DNA of 64,000 nucleotides from Nitzschia sp. DOCU1 (taxonomy: Eukaryota > Bacillariophyta > Bacillariophyceae > Bacillariales > Bacillariaceae), in the NCBI GenBank assembly GCA_951394045.1, contig OX595986.1, positions 3,749,534 through 3,813,533 of the forward strand, read 5' to 3'. The notes below the pieces were generated by a model. That model was not told the DNA's origin, did no database searches, and worked only from the letters and a program-made list of their open reading frames with translations. The position numbers and the translations under genes are program-made. Shown here in pieces: positions 38,216 to 48,282 of the stretch (positions within the stretch are counted from its first letter, which is position 1; each line of letters begins with the position of its first letter).

Positions 38216-40630
38216 CTACGTCTTGTAAACGATAAAGGCCTTGCCCGTGGACTTTTGTGTCGCCTTGAGAGCACCCAAGGTGCCCGCGTTGGTCCCATCC
38301 CGAGCGGCTGCCACCTGCCGCGACGCCATGCGAGCTTGAGCTTGCTCACGCTCAATTTGTTTGAGACGCTTTTCTTCCTTCTTTTTACTCGCTCCGTGAC
38401 CATGGAATTGATAACACAAATCCCGGAAAGCTTCTTTGGTGGTCAACAAACGACCATGTTTGTCACGATACTCGAGTTTAATCTCGCGGTTCGCAAGCTC
38501 CTTGTCCTTGTCGGTTGCCTTGTTACCAATCTTGACCACCTTGGAAAGATCTAGAGGAGCATAATGTTCATAGTTTCGTTCATCCTTGGCGCGTCCACGC
38601 AATTCTTCCCTACCGGCATTTTTGCTAGTGATTTCTCCCGTCGTCTTGAGCATGGAGACAAAGCTGGATAATCCACGACCGACTCCCGCTGACCGGGCGG
38701 TACTTCCCTCCAAGCCCGCCATATCACCATCCAAATCGTCGGTCTTGACTTGCTTGGCCAGTTCTTCCATGTCGACATCCTCATGATCATCATCTTCTTC
38801 GTTGGCCGTCTCAACAGTGACTTGTTCGTCTGTTTTGCTGGACGGCGGGGCGTCTTCTTCTTTCTTGACGAGTAGATTGGCCTTGGCAGCAGTGGCACGT
38901 TGCTGTTTAGCTTTTTCGGCTTCACGTTCCTTTTGCTGTGCCCTTGCTTGTAACGCCAGAGTAAATTCTCGCGTATCATCCATCATAAAGGTGACACCCC
39001 CTCCATTACCAGTGGATGATAAAGTTGCGTCGGGGGCAGATGTTAGCATGGATTTCACGGATTCTGCCACGGCATCCGCACCCTTGGCGGTCGGTTTGTT
39101 GTTCATATCTCGCAGTCGATTCAATCGTCGAGCCTTGGCCAAGGCGGCATTCAAAAACGAATCATCCGGCTCCTCGTCGAGAATAGACTCTTCATTTGAT
39201 CGCTTGGACGATTTGGACTTTTCCGCAAAAGCTTCTTTTGTTCGTTCATTCCCCTTGGCCATAATTTCATCATATTTGGATCGCTTGTCCTGCTTGAGAG
39301 CAACATCGGCACGTCCATTCTCGTCTTGCTTGACAGAGACGAATCCTTTCTTGGCGACAGGAGCATTTTCGTCGTCGTCACCATCATCATCATCATCATT
39401 GTCAGCACGTCTACGCTTTCGAAGACCCGATGATGCGGGCACAGCCGTTTCTTCCAGCTGCTCGAGAAGATTTGCTTTGGCACCAACGTTTGCAACATGG
39501 GGCGAAGCATCCTCGTCGTCTTCATCCTCGTCGCTATCCTGCTGCGTTTGACGTCGCTTCTTCTTGTCCTTTTTCTTTTTCTTCTTTTTGAATTTGCCAT
39601 CCTTAGTCTTTTTGCGCAAGGCTCGTTCCGCTTCTTCCTCTTCAAGCGTCATGTAGTCGCTGGCCGCCACATCTGCCTTGTCGGGTACCAACGATACGGC
39701 CTTGCCCATGCTAATCTTGTCAAGGTCTGTCATGGTCGAGTCTCCATTAGCATTGCCCGATACACCAATTTTAAACCCCCGTGGCTTGGAAGAAACACCA
39801 TCTTCATCCATGGCGGAATCATCTAAAAGTGCATTCCCCCGTTGTTGCTTGGACGGACCCAAAGTACCACCTAGCTCTTCAAACTCTTCATCGTCAAATC
39901 CGGCATAGCCTCCCGCTCGGCCCATGCCCATTTCTAGCATGCGTTTCTTACGAAGTCCATCTTGTTGCTTTTTGCTTTCTGCCAAATTGACATTTTCCAG
40001 AGCTACATTGTCTTCATTGAGGCGGACCACTTCGCCGTTTCCATCCAACGATTTCGACAAGAGGGGAGCATCCGCCAATGTCAATACGGTGGTATTCCCT
40101 GCTTCCAACTCGTTCAAACCATGAGCCACCTCGATGCCTTCCAAGTCTTTTTCATCGTATGTCGTTGTTTCAGGCGCAACTTGTGTCTTTTTGGAAGCCT
40201 TTGCTGTTTTACTTTTCGGCTCGAGTTTTTGTTTTCTCATTTGCTCTGCCCACGAAAGAGCCGAAGCATCGGCATCTTCTGCCAGTGTCGACGATCCAAA
40301 TGTCTTTTGAACTCCGGCTTCTACTTCTCGTTTCAATCTTGCCTGTGCGATTCGATCCGCCGCCTCCTGAGCATCGCGATCATTTTCGGCGGGTTTGTGA
40401 ATTTCTCTGGCAGTAGAAGAGCGAAGGGGTGGCAATCCTAGCTTTTCTCTCAAGGCATTCGTTTCATCCACAGACAATTCGAGAACTTCTTCTTCACCAT
40501 CATTAACAGATTTTACCGGTGGGGGTAATTTCTGTTGCTGTTCTCCATTTAACCGCAAAGGCGCCAGACCCAATTCGGCTCGCAATCGATTGGTTTCTTC
40601 AATGGACAATTCAATCACTTCTTCGGACAT
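38216..40630 (-). CDS. SART1: U4/U6.U5 tri-snRNP protein SART1/Snu66
   Basis: Single exon, 804 residues from the ATG at 40630. Tri-snRNP component needed to form the active spliceosome. The N-terminus has two copies of the Hub1-interacting (HIND) element, EEVIELSIEETNRLRAELGL (residues ~3-26) and EEVLELSVDETNALREKLGL (~46-70). Further SART1 marks are GMGRAGGYAGFDDEEFEELG, a Lys-rich tract, SFVSMLKTTGEITSKNAGREE, and the C-terminal LDLSKVVKIGNKATDKD with LEYRDKHGRLLTTKEAFRDL and FHGHG. It ends FIVYKT. Length matches the family. Confidence 0.94.
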   Translation of the reverse strand: MSEEVIELSIEETNRLRAELGLAPLRLNGEQQQKLPPPVKSVNDGEEEVLELSVDETNALREKLGLPPLRSSTAREIHKPAENDRDAQEAADRIAQARLKREVEAGVQKTFGSSTLAEDADASALSWAEQMRKQKLEPKSKTAKASKKTQVAPETTTYDEKDLEGIEVAHGLNELEAGNTTVLTLADAPLLSKSLDGNGEVVRLNEDNVALENVNLAESKKQQDGLRKKRMLEMGMGRAGGYAGFDDEEFEELGGTLGPSKQQRGNALLDDSAMDEDGVSSKPRGFKIGVSGNANGDSTMTDLDKISMGKAVSLVPDKADVAASDYMTLEEEEAERALRKKTKDGKFKKKKKKKDKKKRRQTQQDSDEDEDDEDASPHVANVGAKANLLEQLEETAVPASSGLRKRRRADNDDDDDGDDDENAPVAKKGFVSVKQDENGRADVALKQDKRSKYDEIMAKGNERTKEAFAEKSKSSKRSNEESILDEEPDDSFLNAALAKARRLNRLRDMNNKPTAKGADAVAESVKSMLTSAPDATLSSTGNGGGVTFMMDDTREFTLALQARAQQKEREAEKAKQQRATAAKANLLVKKEEDAPPSSKTDEQVTVETANEEDDDHEDVDMEELAKQVKTDDLDGDMAGLEGSTARSAGVGRGLSSFVSMLKTTGEITSKNAGREELRGRAKDERNYEHYAPLDLSKVVKIGNKATDKDKELANREIKLEYRDKHGRLLTTKEAFRDLCYQFHGHGASKKKEEKRLKQIEREQAQARMASRQVAAARDGTNAGTLGALKATQKSTGKAFIVYKT

Positions 40631-42519
40631 GCTTGTTGTGATTGTAGCGTCTTTGACACTGTAGGGGGGAAAGGGTTGTTGTGTGTGGTGCCGACAACTA
40701 CAGTTTAATATAAGAAAGTGCAATGAGAACAGTGATGTGTGCCCCGTGCTCTTGGAACTTCCACAGGCATCGATCGATCCACCTCCATCATCATGGTCGT
40801 TTTATTGCTCGCTGATGGTTTGCTTTTCGGTGTCGGATGGAGACCGGACCGCCACGTTTAGAAATTGGGGGAGGGGGAAGAATGACAAAACGGGGCTACA
40901 AAATACCGTACCAGGTACGTGCTTCTGATTTGTATTTGTGTTACTTAGGGCGATTTTTGACCGGCAGCCGCGGAAACACATGTACTTTACCACGCACGCG
41001 CTTGGGCATCAGGCACACACATGGATCCTTCGCAATCCATCCAGTAGCTAGCGCCTCTCGACTTTAGCAAGCAACCCTGCAGTTTCTGGATGACCGGTGC
41101 AAGCAAAACGATCAATCGATGACAATCGATATGGAGTAATGCAACAATCAGCCTATAGATGCAACAATCGAAGCTAGCATGGAGTTTCAGGCAATTTGGC
41201 GAACTGGGTGATGATGAATGTGGATTACATTCAGGGAAGGTGGAAGCCTCGTGGGAAACATCACGAAACTGCTCCACTTGACCACCGAAAGCCCAAGAAA
41301 ACAATCACTTTTTCACTCAATCTTTTCTGCGAAAGGAGCAATCTGCGCCGCTCCTTTCTTCATCATTGCCATGATCATCGTCCACGATGTTCATGACGAT
41401 GATGAAGATGACAGGTCGTCCTACAGCAGCGCCACCACCGGCTTCTGTTTGTCTTGAAGGAAAGTTGGTGGTCCACTGAGTTCTGGAGATGACATCCTGG
41501 GGTCCCCATGGGTGGGATCCTAAAAGCTTCCGTCAGAAGCACGCCGGGATCGATCCTTGCTCATGTTCTGTCTTTGTTCTTCTCTCTTCTTTCTTTCAAC
41601 AGCAGATCTGTGGATTGCTCTGGTGGTGGCAGTCCAGGTCGTATCGAGCCTTTCTGGGATCCCCGTGGGTGGGATCCTAAAAGCTATCGCATCATCCTCC
41701 CACGGTTTCGTGGCATGGGGCAGTAGCACCCCGGGATCGTTTGATTGTTGACAGAGGCACTTTGATTCGAGGTGAGGTTTTTGTTGCTACGCTGATGTTC
41801 TTTCATTCTCACAAGATTTTTTTTCTATTTCAGCTTTTGCAGGTATTACCAACCACGGCTCCAAAAGTGTTCTCTTTTCATTCCCTTGTGTGCAGGTACA
41901 TCCCCGCCTGGCTATGAAAAGCCTGGCTATGAAAAATGTATGTAATTTCTGGCGTTGTTCTTCTACAAGGTAACCAACTTTTTCCAGAGCCAAGATCCTG
42001 ATCCCTGATCTCAACCCCATTCCAATTCTCCCCGCACACAAACAGCCTGATCAATGCAACCAACCCCAACCCGTTCCAGTGTTAAAACGTCCTCCACTCG
42101 GGTACGTGTCTCATCGCAGAGAGTTTAAGTGTAACCTGTGCTGGTGCGTGGAGGATTGGAATTGGAATGTACGTGGAGTGAAGTGGATTGTTGTCTCTAC
42201 TAGGCGGATCTCCCTCCCTTATGTGGGTAGAGGGAGCTCTCCTCTGGGCGGAGCAGCTGTGGCCCACCCCCTCCGAAATCGAACTGCTTTGACGTAGCCG
42301 TGGGGCTCAGTAACTTTTTGTGTGAGAACACAAAAACAAAGCTAAAAGTTCGATGAATCGTAGCCAGCTCCTGGCGAGGACTAGGTGAAGCCAATTAGGT
42401 TCGATGATCAAGCATAGCTAATCATAAATTGAAGTTTATTGCAACAATCGTTTTTACCAAGCTAAATGCTCGATGATTCCGTCTCTAGGAATCAAGCAGA
42501 GATTGGATCCAACACGATT
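40631..42519. other. Long gene-poor region with short repeats
   Basis: About 1.9 kb without a supported gene. It holds a composite direct repeat (41496-41532 and 41653-41689, with the word caccccgggatcg after each) and degenerate copies of agctaaaagttcgatgaatc near 42340 and 42459. Open frames here are short and have no known motif. Confidence 0.5.
41496..41689 (+). repeat. Pair of ~37-base direct repeats
   Basis: Copies at 41496-41532 and 41653-41689 share ccccatgggtgggatcctaa-type sequence with a few mismatches and are 157 bases apart. Each is followed at slightly different spacing by a second shared word (gcacgccgggatcg / gcaccccgggatcg). Confidence 0.7.
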
Positions 42520-43000
42520 AGTTAGGAAATAATGCTTTCACTTTTTGTATTGATGGCGATGTGATGCTGCCTTTTGTAATATTATCAATGGCAGCGACTT
42601 GCGCAGGGCATTGAATTCCGCGGCGTGAACGTAATTGTCTTCCAAACGCGGACCGAGCAATGATATCTCGCAAGGTCTGTGTTTTGCCCAGCATCGACCA
42701 AAGAGGGACCATAATCCAAATACAATTCTTTGCCCTCTTCTAAATCTCTGAGGGAGATCAAGTCCATCACCAAACCTTTTCCGTGTGTCTCACGTTCTGA
42801 AACAATTCAGGATGACGATATTGCGGTCGTCTCGCAAGTCCTTCATTGGAGGGGGCATCTTGATGCCGAATTACCTTGGCATTGGGAGTGGAGCGATGAG
42901 TGACCAAATTCATCAGGGGTCCGTAGGGGAGCCAATGTAAGTAGGAATCGTGGTGGCCACACCAATAATTTTAACAAGATATCTTGTCGTCCAATATTAT
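42520..43000 (-). pseudogene. Degenerate SET-domain gene remnant
   Basis: Minus-strand translation from about 42990 gives YWCGHHDSYLHWLPYGPLMN, then LVTHRSTPNAKVIRHQ, and later GKGLVMDLISLRDLEEGKEL with YLDYG. These are the late SET-domain blocks (the NHS-like LVTHRSTPNA and the final DYG) as seen in algal SET-domain methyltransferases. The two parts are one base out of frame at about 42783, and the frame shifts again after DYG. A stop lies immediately upstream of the first block, and the earlier half of a SET domain is missing. Probably a decayed copy. An unusual intron is a less likely explanation. Confidence 0.5.
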
Positions 43001-43086
43001 CCGCGGAGCCGCGATTTCCAGATACTGCGGTGAACGGACACGGCGGCCGGACCCTGTACTAGAGCTAGCCGATTCAAATTTCATAG

Positions 43087-44274
43087 CTAGTATCCTCGCC
43101 GGTAAAGATTCACCACGGCTTCAATCGTTCTATCCGTATCCTCATCGTTGACTCCTAGATGCGTGACGATTCGAAAGAGTCTGCCCCCCTTGCTGTAGCC
43201 TCCTCCAAATTTGACGCCGTACTCCTCGGCGGCTCTCCTGGCCAAATCTTTCGTTTCGATTTTGGAATCCTCTGGGAGCGAAAAGTAGACAATATTCGAA
43301 TCAATAATGCCATCTCTCAGCAGATGCAGCCCATTCGATTGGAGCTCGGCTCCAATGCGCTTGGCTCGGACATGATCTTGGCTCAATCGTTCCACATTAT
43401 TTTGGACGGCATACAATCCCATGGCGGCCACTACACCCGCTTGGCGCATACCACCCCCACATCGTTTGCGAGCTCGCTTGGCCAGTCGAATCACTTCGGA
43501 TTCTCCAATCAAGACACTACCCAGGGGAGCACCCAGGCCTTTGGAAAAGCAGACGGATATACTGTCCACCGACTTGCACAATTCCTTGGGTGTGATTCTT
43601 TGAGCGACAGTACTGTTGAATATTCTCGCTCCATCCACATGGCATTTCATATTCATGGAATGTGCCAGACTCGCCATTCGATCCATATAGTCTACCGACA
43701 CGGCGACTCCACCACACATATTATGAGTATTCTCCAAGCACAGCAATTTCGTTTCGGGCCAATGATCATCCTGGTCCGTACGCACGGCATCTTTTACTTG
43801 ATTCATATCTAATTCTGCCGTCATGGCATCTTCTTGTAATTGTCGTGTATGAATGCCGCCTAGTCCCGCCGCATGACCGCCTTCCCACAAACACAAGTGA
43901 CTTTCTTGTCCAAAAATCACTTCGGAAGCTCGTGTATGACAATGCGCCAACAAGGCAACCAGATTAGCCATGGTTCCTGTGGGAACAAAGAGGGCCTTTT
44001 CTTTACCAAACAAGTCGGCCATGTATGTTTCTAATTCCACTACGGAAGGATCTTCTCCCATGACGTCGTCGCCCAGAGGTGCAGTCACGGCAGCTTGCAA
44101 CATTTCACGAGATGGCAAGGTGACAGTGTCACTTCTTAGATCTACAAAGCGAGAAAACGATGTAGAAAAACATTGTCGCCTCGTCGCTGTGGTTGTGGAC
44201 GGTCGGACTCGCCGCCACAAGAACCACTGGGAAGACGAGGTGGTGGAAACAATCCGATGAGCTCGTGTGAACAT
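43087..44274 (-). CDS. Low-specificity L-threonine aldolase
   Basis: Single exon, 395 residues. PLP-dependent enzyme splitting L-threonine or allo-threonine to glycine and acetaldehyde. The N-terminus (RAHRIVSTTSSSQWFLWRRV) looks like a mitochondrial presequence. The catalytic domain opens with FVDLRSDTVTLPSREMLQA, followed by GDDVMGEDPSV, VPTGTMANLVAL, LENTHNMCGG, CHVDGARIFN and CFSKGLGAPLGS, where the Lys would hold PLP. The CGGGMRQAG block also fits. Length and order match the GLY1/LtaE group. Divergent from the galactonolactone dehydrogenase gene. Confidence 0.9.
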   Translation of the reverse strand: MFTRAHRIVSTTSSSQWFLWRRVRPSTTTATRRQCFSTSFSRFVDLRSDTVTLPSREMLQAAVTAPLGDDVMGEDPSVVELETYMADLFGKEKALFVPTGTMANLVALLAHCHTRASEVIFGQESHLCLWEGGHAAGLGGIHTRQLQEDAMTAELDMNQVKDAVRTDQDDHWPETKLLCLENTHNMCGGVAVSVDYMDRMASLAHSMNMKCHVDGARIFNSTVAQRITPKELCKSVDSISVCFSKGLGAPLGSVLIGESEVIRLAKRARKRCGGGMRQAGVVAAMGLYAVQNNVERLSQDHVRAKRIGAELQSNGLHLLRDGIIDSNIVYFSLPEDSKIETKDLARRAAEEYGVKFGGGYSKGGRLFRIVTHLGVNDEDTDRTIEAVVNLYRRGY

Positions 44275-44727
44275 GACAAATCTTGATCGACTTTGGTCTC
44301 ACTATAGAGACAACAAACTTAGACCCTCTTGCTGGAGCTGACTGCAAGGGAAGCGCAGGTATCCATCCACTCTTCGTAATGACCCTTTGGCTGTCAAAGT
44401 CTCACGTCATCGTCGCTCGCACGGTTTTGGATCTTGAGCGTGTGGATGCGATGATCCTGATGAAAGATCTTCGTTTGACCACTTGGACACAATGAGGGCT
44501 CAGATGTCCCGTCTGGCTGGCTGTCCCCTTTTCAGAAAATGGCGCCTCCATTCTGGCGTCTCGTCATCGTCGCCCCTCTCTTTTTTTGATGCCAACAAAA
44601 AACACACGAAAAGAAACATCATCGACATATCACGTACCATCGTCGGCAACTCTCCATTCTCCCATTGATCCTCCCTATTCTATTTGGCACCTGATTTTCT
44701 CATATATATTGTCTACCAAAGGCGATA
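44275..44727. promoter_or_regulatory. Divergent promoter region
   Basis: About 450 bases between the threonine aldolase and galactonolactone dehydrogenase starts. No gene seen. Confidence 0.4.
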
Positions 44728-46497
44728 ATGGCGTCAATGATGTTTGCCAAACGGATTCTAAATCGCGGCATTCCGTCGCAAACTGCAGTGTTGGCTACTA
44801 CTACTCGACACTTTTCGTCGGCAATGGGTTCCTCCTGGCTTGAAACAACGAACCGTTCTTCCCCACGTGTCGTGCCACTCGTCGTCGCAACTGCCTCGGC
44901 TGTCACTGGAGCCTTTGTCTTGTCCAATAATACCACTACAACTACCAAACTAGACGCTGCGGCTTTGGCCATCGGATCCAAGGATTCCACAGACCCAGTG
45001 CCGGAAACCACCGACGTAATCAACTGGAGTGGGACCCACAAGGTTACCATTGACAATGACAAACTTTGGGAACCAGAAAGCGTGGAAGAAGTCGAAGCTT
45101 TTGTCCGCGAGTGCCACCGCCGAGGGCAGGCTATTCGGCCGATTGGGTCCTCCTTGAGTCCTAATGGTATTGCCATGAATCCCGAGGGGATGATTCAAAT
45201 GGCAAATATTGATCGAGTACTAGACATTGATACGAAAAATATGACAGTGACAGTGGAAGCTGGTATCACGGTCGAACGTGTCGTAGAGGCTTTGCGAAAG
45301 CACGGGATGACCCTGCCTAATCTGGCTAGTATCGCCGAGCAACAAATGGGAGGCTTTACCCAAGTCGGGGCTCATGGAACTGGAAAAGCTGTCGCTCCAG
45401 TGGATCATTATGTGACGCGCCTTAAAATGGTAACGCCTGGGCTCGGAACAATAGTCTTGTCCAAGCAACACAACGGAGCTTTGTTTGAATTAGCCAAAGT
45501 TGCCGTGGGATGTTTGGGAGTCGTCGTTGAAGTTACGATGCAATGCATCCCAGCCCACGATCTCTTGGAGCACACCTTTGTACTCACTCGCCAAGAAGCC
45601 AAAGAGCAACTGAATGATCTACTTCAAAATCACAAGCACATGAGATACATGTGGATTCCCTACACGGACACGGTAGTATGTGTGACAAACGACCCCGAGC
45701 ACTTGGTAGATAAGTCTGTTCCCCGCAATCAGGCGTCAGAGGGTACTCCCGAAGAACGAATGAAACCACTGGCGGATCTATTGGCGCAACTATGTAGAGA
45801 AAATGGCAAACCATTCAATGCCGAGGACGTGAAGGGAATGGGATTTGGGGAACTCCGAGATGCTCTGTTGGCGTTTGCACCGTTGGATATCGACCACGTC
45901 AAGCGATGCAACATAGCCGAGGCCGAGTTTTGGAGCAAGAGTGAAGGATACCAAACCAAACCTAGTGATAAGCTCCTCCAGTTTGATTGTGGTGGGCAGC
46001 AATGGGTATTGGAAGTGTGTTTTCCTACAGGTACACAGGACGTCAATAATGGGAACGATATGGACTTTATGGACAAATTACTAGCAGGGATCGAAGAGAA
46101 CAAGATTCCTGCCCACACTCCAATCGAGCAGCGATGGTCCGCATCCTCCTCGTCACTGCTATCTCCTGCTCACGGACCACCCGATGGGCTACATTCATGG
46201 GTGGGAATAATCAACTATCTACCATCGGAAGATCCAAAGCAGCGGGAGGAAATTACCAAATTATTTACTGGGCGATACAGTGACCTCGTCCGAGATGTTG
46301 GGCGACCAATGAAGGCTGTCGCGCACTGGGCCAAGCTGGAAGTGCCCCAGTCAGTTTGGAAGGCCGTCGAACTAAAAATGTTGTATCAGGAACGTTTTCC
46401 TGTAGCCGACTTTAACAGGGCGCGTGCCATGCTTGACCCAAAGAACATTTTGGCAAGCCCTTTGCTGAATTTGGTCTTTGGTGTCCCCAAGCCATAA
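44728..46497 (+). CDS. L-galactono-1,4-lactone dehydrogenase-like (vitamin C synthesis)
   Basis: Single exon, 589 residues. It catalyses the last step of ascorbate synthesis in plants and algae, on the inner mitochondrial membrane, passing electrons to cytochrome c. The N-terminal ~30 residues (RILNRG...LATTTRHFSS) are a mitochondrial presequence, followed by a hydrophobic segment (VVPLVVATASAVTGAFVL). The FAD-binding domain starts at NWSGTHKVTIDNDKLWEPES, with IRPIGSSLSPNG, ASIAEQQMGGFTQVGAHGTG and VGCLGVVVEVTM. The QVGAHGTG motif without His before the lactone-oxidase flavin site fits GLDH rather than arabinono- or gulono-lactone oxidase. The C-terminal ALO domain has the MRYMWIPYTDTVV block and ends FGVPKP. 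Confidence 0.88.
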   Translation: MASMMFAKRILNRGIPSQTAVLATTTRHFSSAMGSSWLETTNRSSPRVVPLVVATASAVTGAFVLSNNTTTTTKLDAAALAIGSKDSTDPVPETTDVINWSGTHKVTIDNDKLWEPESVEEVEAFVRECHRRGQAIRPIGSSLSPNGIAMNPEGMIQMANIDRVLDIDTKNMTVTVEAGITVERVVEALRKHGMTLPNLASIAEQQMGGFTQVGAHGTGKAVAPVDHYVTRLKMVTPGLGTIVLSKQHNGALFELAKVAVGCLGVVVEVTMQCIPAHDLLEHTFVLTRQEAKEQLNDLLQNHKHMRYMWIPYTDTVVCVTNDPEHLVDKSVPRNQASEGTPEERMKPLADLLAQLCRENGKPFNAEDVKGMGFGELRDALLAFAPLDIDHVKRCNIAEAEFWSKSEGYQTKPSDKLLQFDCGGQQWVLEVCFPTGTQDVNNGNDMDFMDKLLAGIEENKIPAHTPIEQRWSASSSSLLSPAHGPPDGLHSWVGIINYLPSEDPKQREEITKLFTGRYSDLVRDVGRPMKAVAHWAKLEVPQSVWKAVELKMLYQERFPVADFNRARAMLDPKNILASPLLNLVFGVPKP

Positions 46498-46523
46498 GAC
46501 TAGTAGAGAATCTCAACCTGCTT

Positions 46524-47900
46524 TTAGATCGCCCCCGAGTCTTCCAGCATTTCCATGGCGGTTTCAAACATGCCAGCAAACATGGCTCCATCCACTTTGG
46601 ATTCGTCGTCATCGTCGTGGTCTTTATCGTCATCGTCTCCGTCGCTGCTGTCGTCATCGTCAGGATCCGAAGTATTCTCCTCTTCGTTGTCGTTGTTTGG
46701 ACTTTCTTCGTATTCTTGCTTGATGACCTGGAGCTTTTCCTTCCATTCTAAATCCTTCAATGAAAGTTCACTTTTCGTATCACCTTTCAAAGTACGCAGT
46801 ATTACATCACGAATCCATTCCAAGGCTCCTTCGGTGCCACTCCATGCCCCGTATCCCTGTTCGCTGTTGCAATATTCAATGGCTTCCTCCAAGGGACGAT
46901 CTTCGGTGGCATCTTCAATTTCTTCCGTATAGTCCATGGCCTTTTGGAAGGATTCCCAAAATGCCAAATAATAAGCACAAAAGACATTGGTTTGAATCGC
47001 CTTGGCCAGCAAGGCACGCGCTGATTCTTCTGTACTGCCTTCTTCCCCCAACACCTTCCAACTAACATATTCAATCAAGGCAGCCGAATATCGAATCCAC
47101 ACGGAAGAATCGTCCGGAGACAGACGTTCCCACAGTCTACGCGCTGATTCGGGCCGATTGACTTGGAGATAGAGTTTCATCAACTGACACCGAGCCGAAG
47201 TGGTAGGATGAATGACATTTTCCAAATCCAAACATTCCAAAAAGGCTTGACGCGCCGTCTTGAGTTGATTTGCCTGTAACGACAAATTCCCCAGTTGCAT
47301 CAGCAAGGCTAGGAATTCTCGACAGTGCGGCTGTGGGACATCCGCCATGGTTTCCTCTCCGAATCGCCCCTTGCACAAGGCAAAAATGTTGCGTATCCGT
47401 TGTGCCTTGAGCTTGGCTTCTTGATGGGCCTTGGCGTGAGGATCCACATAACGAGTATCAAAATCATATACTTGCCATGCCGGTCGAGCGGCTCCTTTTA
47501 ACTTCCAAGTTTCGGGTCCCTTGCGTAGTTTTCGTTTCTTGTTGGGTCCCGCCATGGCTTCTTCTAATTCCTTTTGCTCCTTTTCGGTTCTTTCTTTTTC
47601 CAGTCGAGCTTCTTCTTGATCGTCCCAGGCTTGCAGGCGTTCCCGCAATTTATCGAGCTGTCGCTGTACTCGTTTGATATGAAGTCTCAGTCTTCCTTCT
47701 TCTCGTTTTTGTTTGGAGTCTCGAGTGAGTAATGCGGATCGTCTCGCTCGTTCCACGGCGCGTTCAGTATCGGTGGGAGCTTTTCGTTCTTTCTTGGCCT
47801 TTCGAATGGCGTGATCCGTCGATGACCAATTCTCTGCGGGTCCATCTTTCGCCGAGACATTGTTGCTGGATCGCTTGCTGCCACTACTCTTTTTACCCAT
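46524..47900 (-). CDS. TPR-like repeat protein with basic N-terminus
   Basis: Single exon, 458 residues from the ATG at 47900. The first ~100 residues are Lys/Arg-rich with a long coiled coil (RLHIKRVQRQLDKLRERLQA and onward). The middle is helical TPR-like sequence (LMQLGNLSLQANQLKTARQA, LYLQVNRPESARRLWERL). A block around ESARALLAKAIQTNVFCAYY with AIEYCNSEQGYGAW and TEGALEWIR resembles the C-terminal block of a widespread bacterial and eukaryotic TPR family (ALxxNPxVPxYL...W...GAxxWL). The C-terminus is a poly-Asp/Glu tail. It looks like a nuclear or nucleolar scaffold. No enzymatic motif is seen. Confidence 0.65.
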   Translation of the reverse strand: MGKKSSGSKRSSNNVSAKDGPAENWSSTDHAIRKAKKERKAPTDTERAVERARRSALLTRDSKQKREEGRLRLHIKRVQRQLDKLRERLQAWDDQEEARLEKERTEKEQKELEEAMAGPNKKRKLRKGPETWKLKGAARPAWQVYDFDTRYVDPHAKAHQEAKLKAQRIRNIFALCKGRFGEETMADVPQPHCREFLALLMQLGNLSLQANQLKTARQAFLECLDLENVIHPTTSARCQLMKLYLQVNRPESARRLWERLSPDDSSVWIRYSAALIEYVSWKVLGEEGSTEESARALLAKAIQTNVFCAYYLAFWESFQKAMDYTEEIEDATEDRPLEEAIEYCNSEQGYGAWSGTEGALEWIRDVILRTLKGDTKSELSLKDLEWKEKLQVIKQEYEESPNNDNEEENTSDPDDDDSSDGDDDDKDHDDDDESKVDGAMFAGMFETAMEMLEDSGAI

Positions 47901-48282
47901 CTTGGCAATATGTGGAGTGGAATGAAAGCAAAGCGTTTTGTCAAGAGGGAAAGAAAATGCTTTCTTTCCATCGTCGATGGAGTGGTTGGCGGGGACGAAA
48001 AGATGAGGCTTCGAAAATGCGGACGCATGCCGGACGACCGTGTCTCTTTGGGGGCGTTCGACATGGTCCGCCAACAAAGAACGTGTTCCTCCTTTTTGGT
48101 GCCCCTTTCATCTCCACATCACTGGCGCGCGCGGTCATCGTCGATTTTTCATCTCTCGCATCCCCATCGTCGTGATGTCCATTGCGGTTTCCTCTACTCA
48201 ACTACTCTGGACGACACCTTGCCTGTCATTGCTGTTTTGCTGCTGCTGCAAGTCCATAACTTGCTGCTGAGTAGTGAATAGA
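47901..48282. promoter_or_regulatory. Divergent promoter region upstream of TGS1
   Basis: About 380 bases between the TPR-like gene and TGS1 starts. No gene seen. Confidence 0.4.

Noticed and set aside
41380..41460. Acidic-repeat coding segment (gatgatgaagatgac)
   Set aside because: Short, no start/stop or splice context and no homologous motif.
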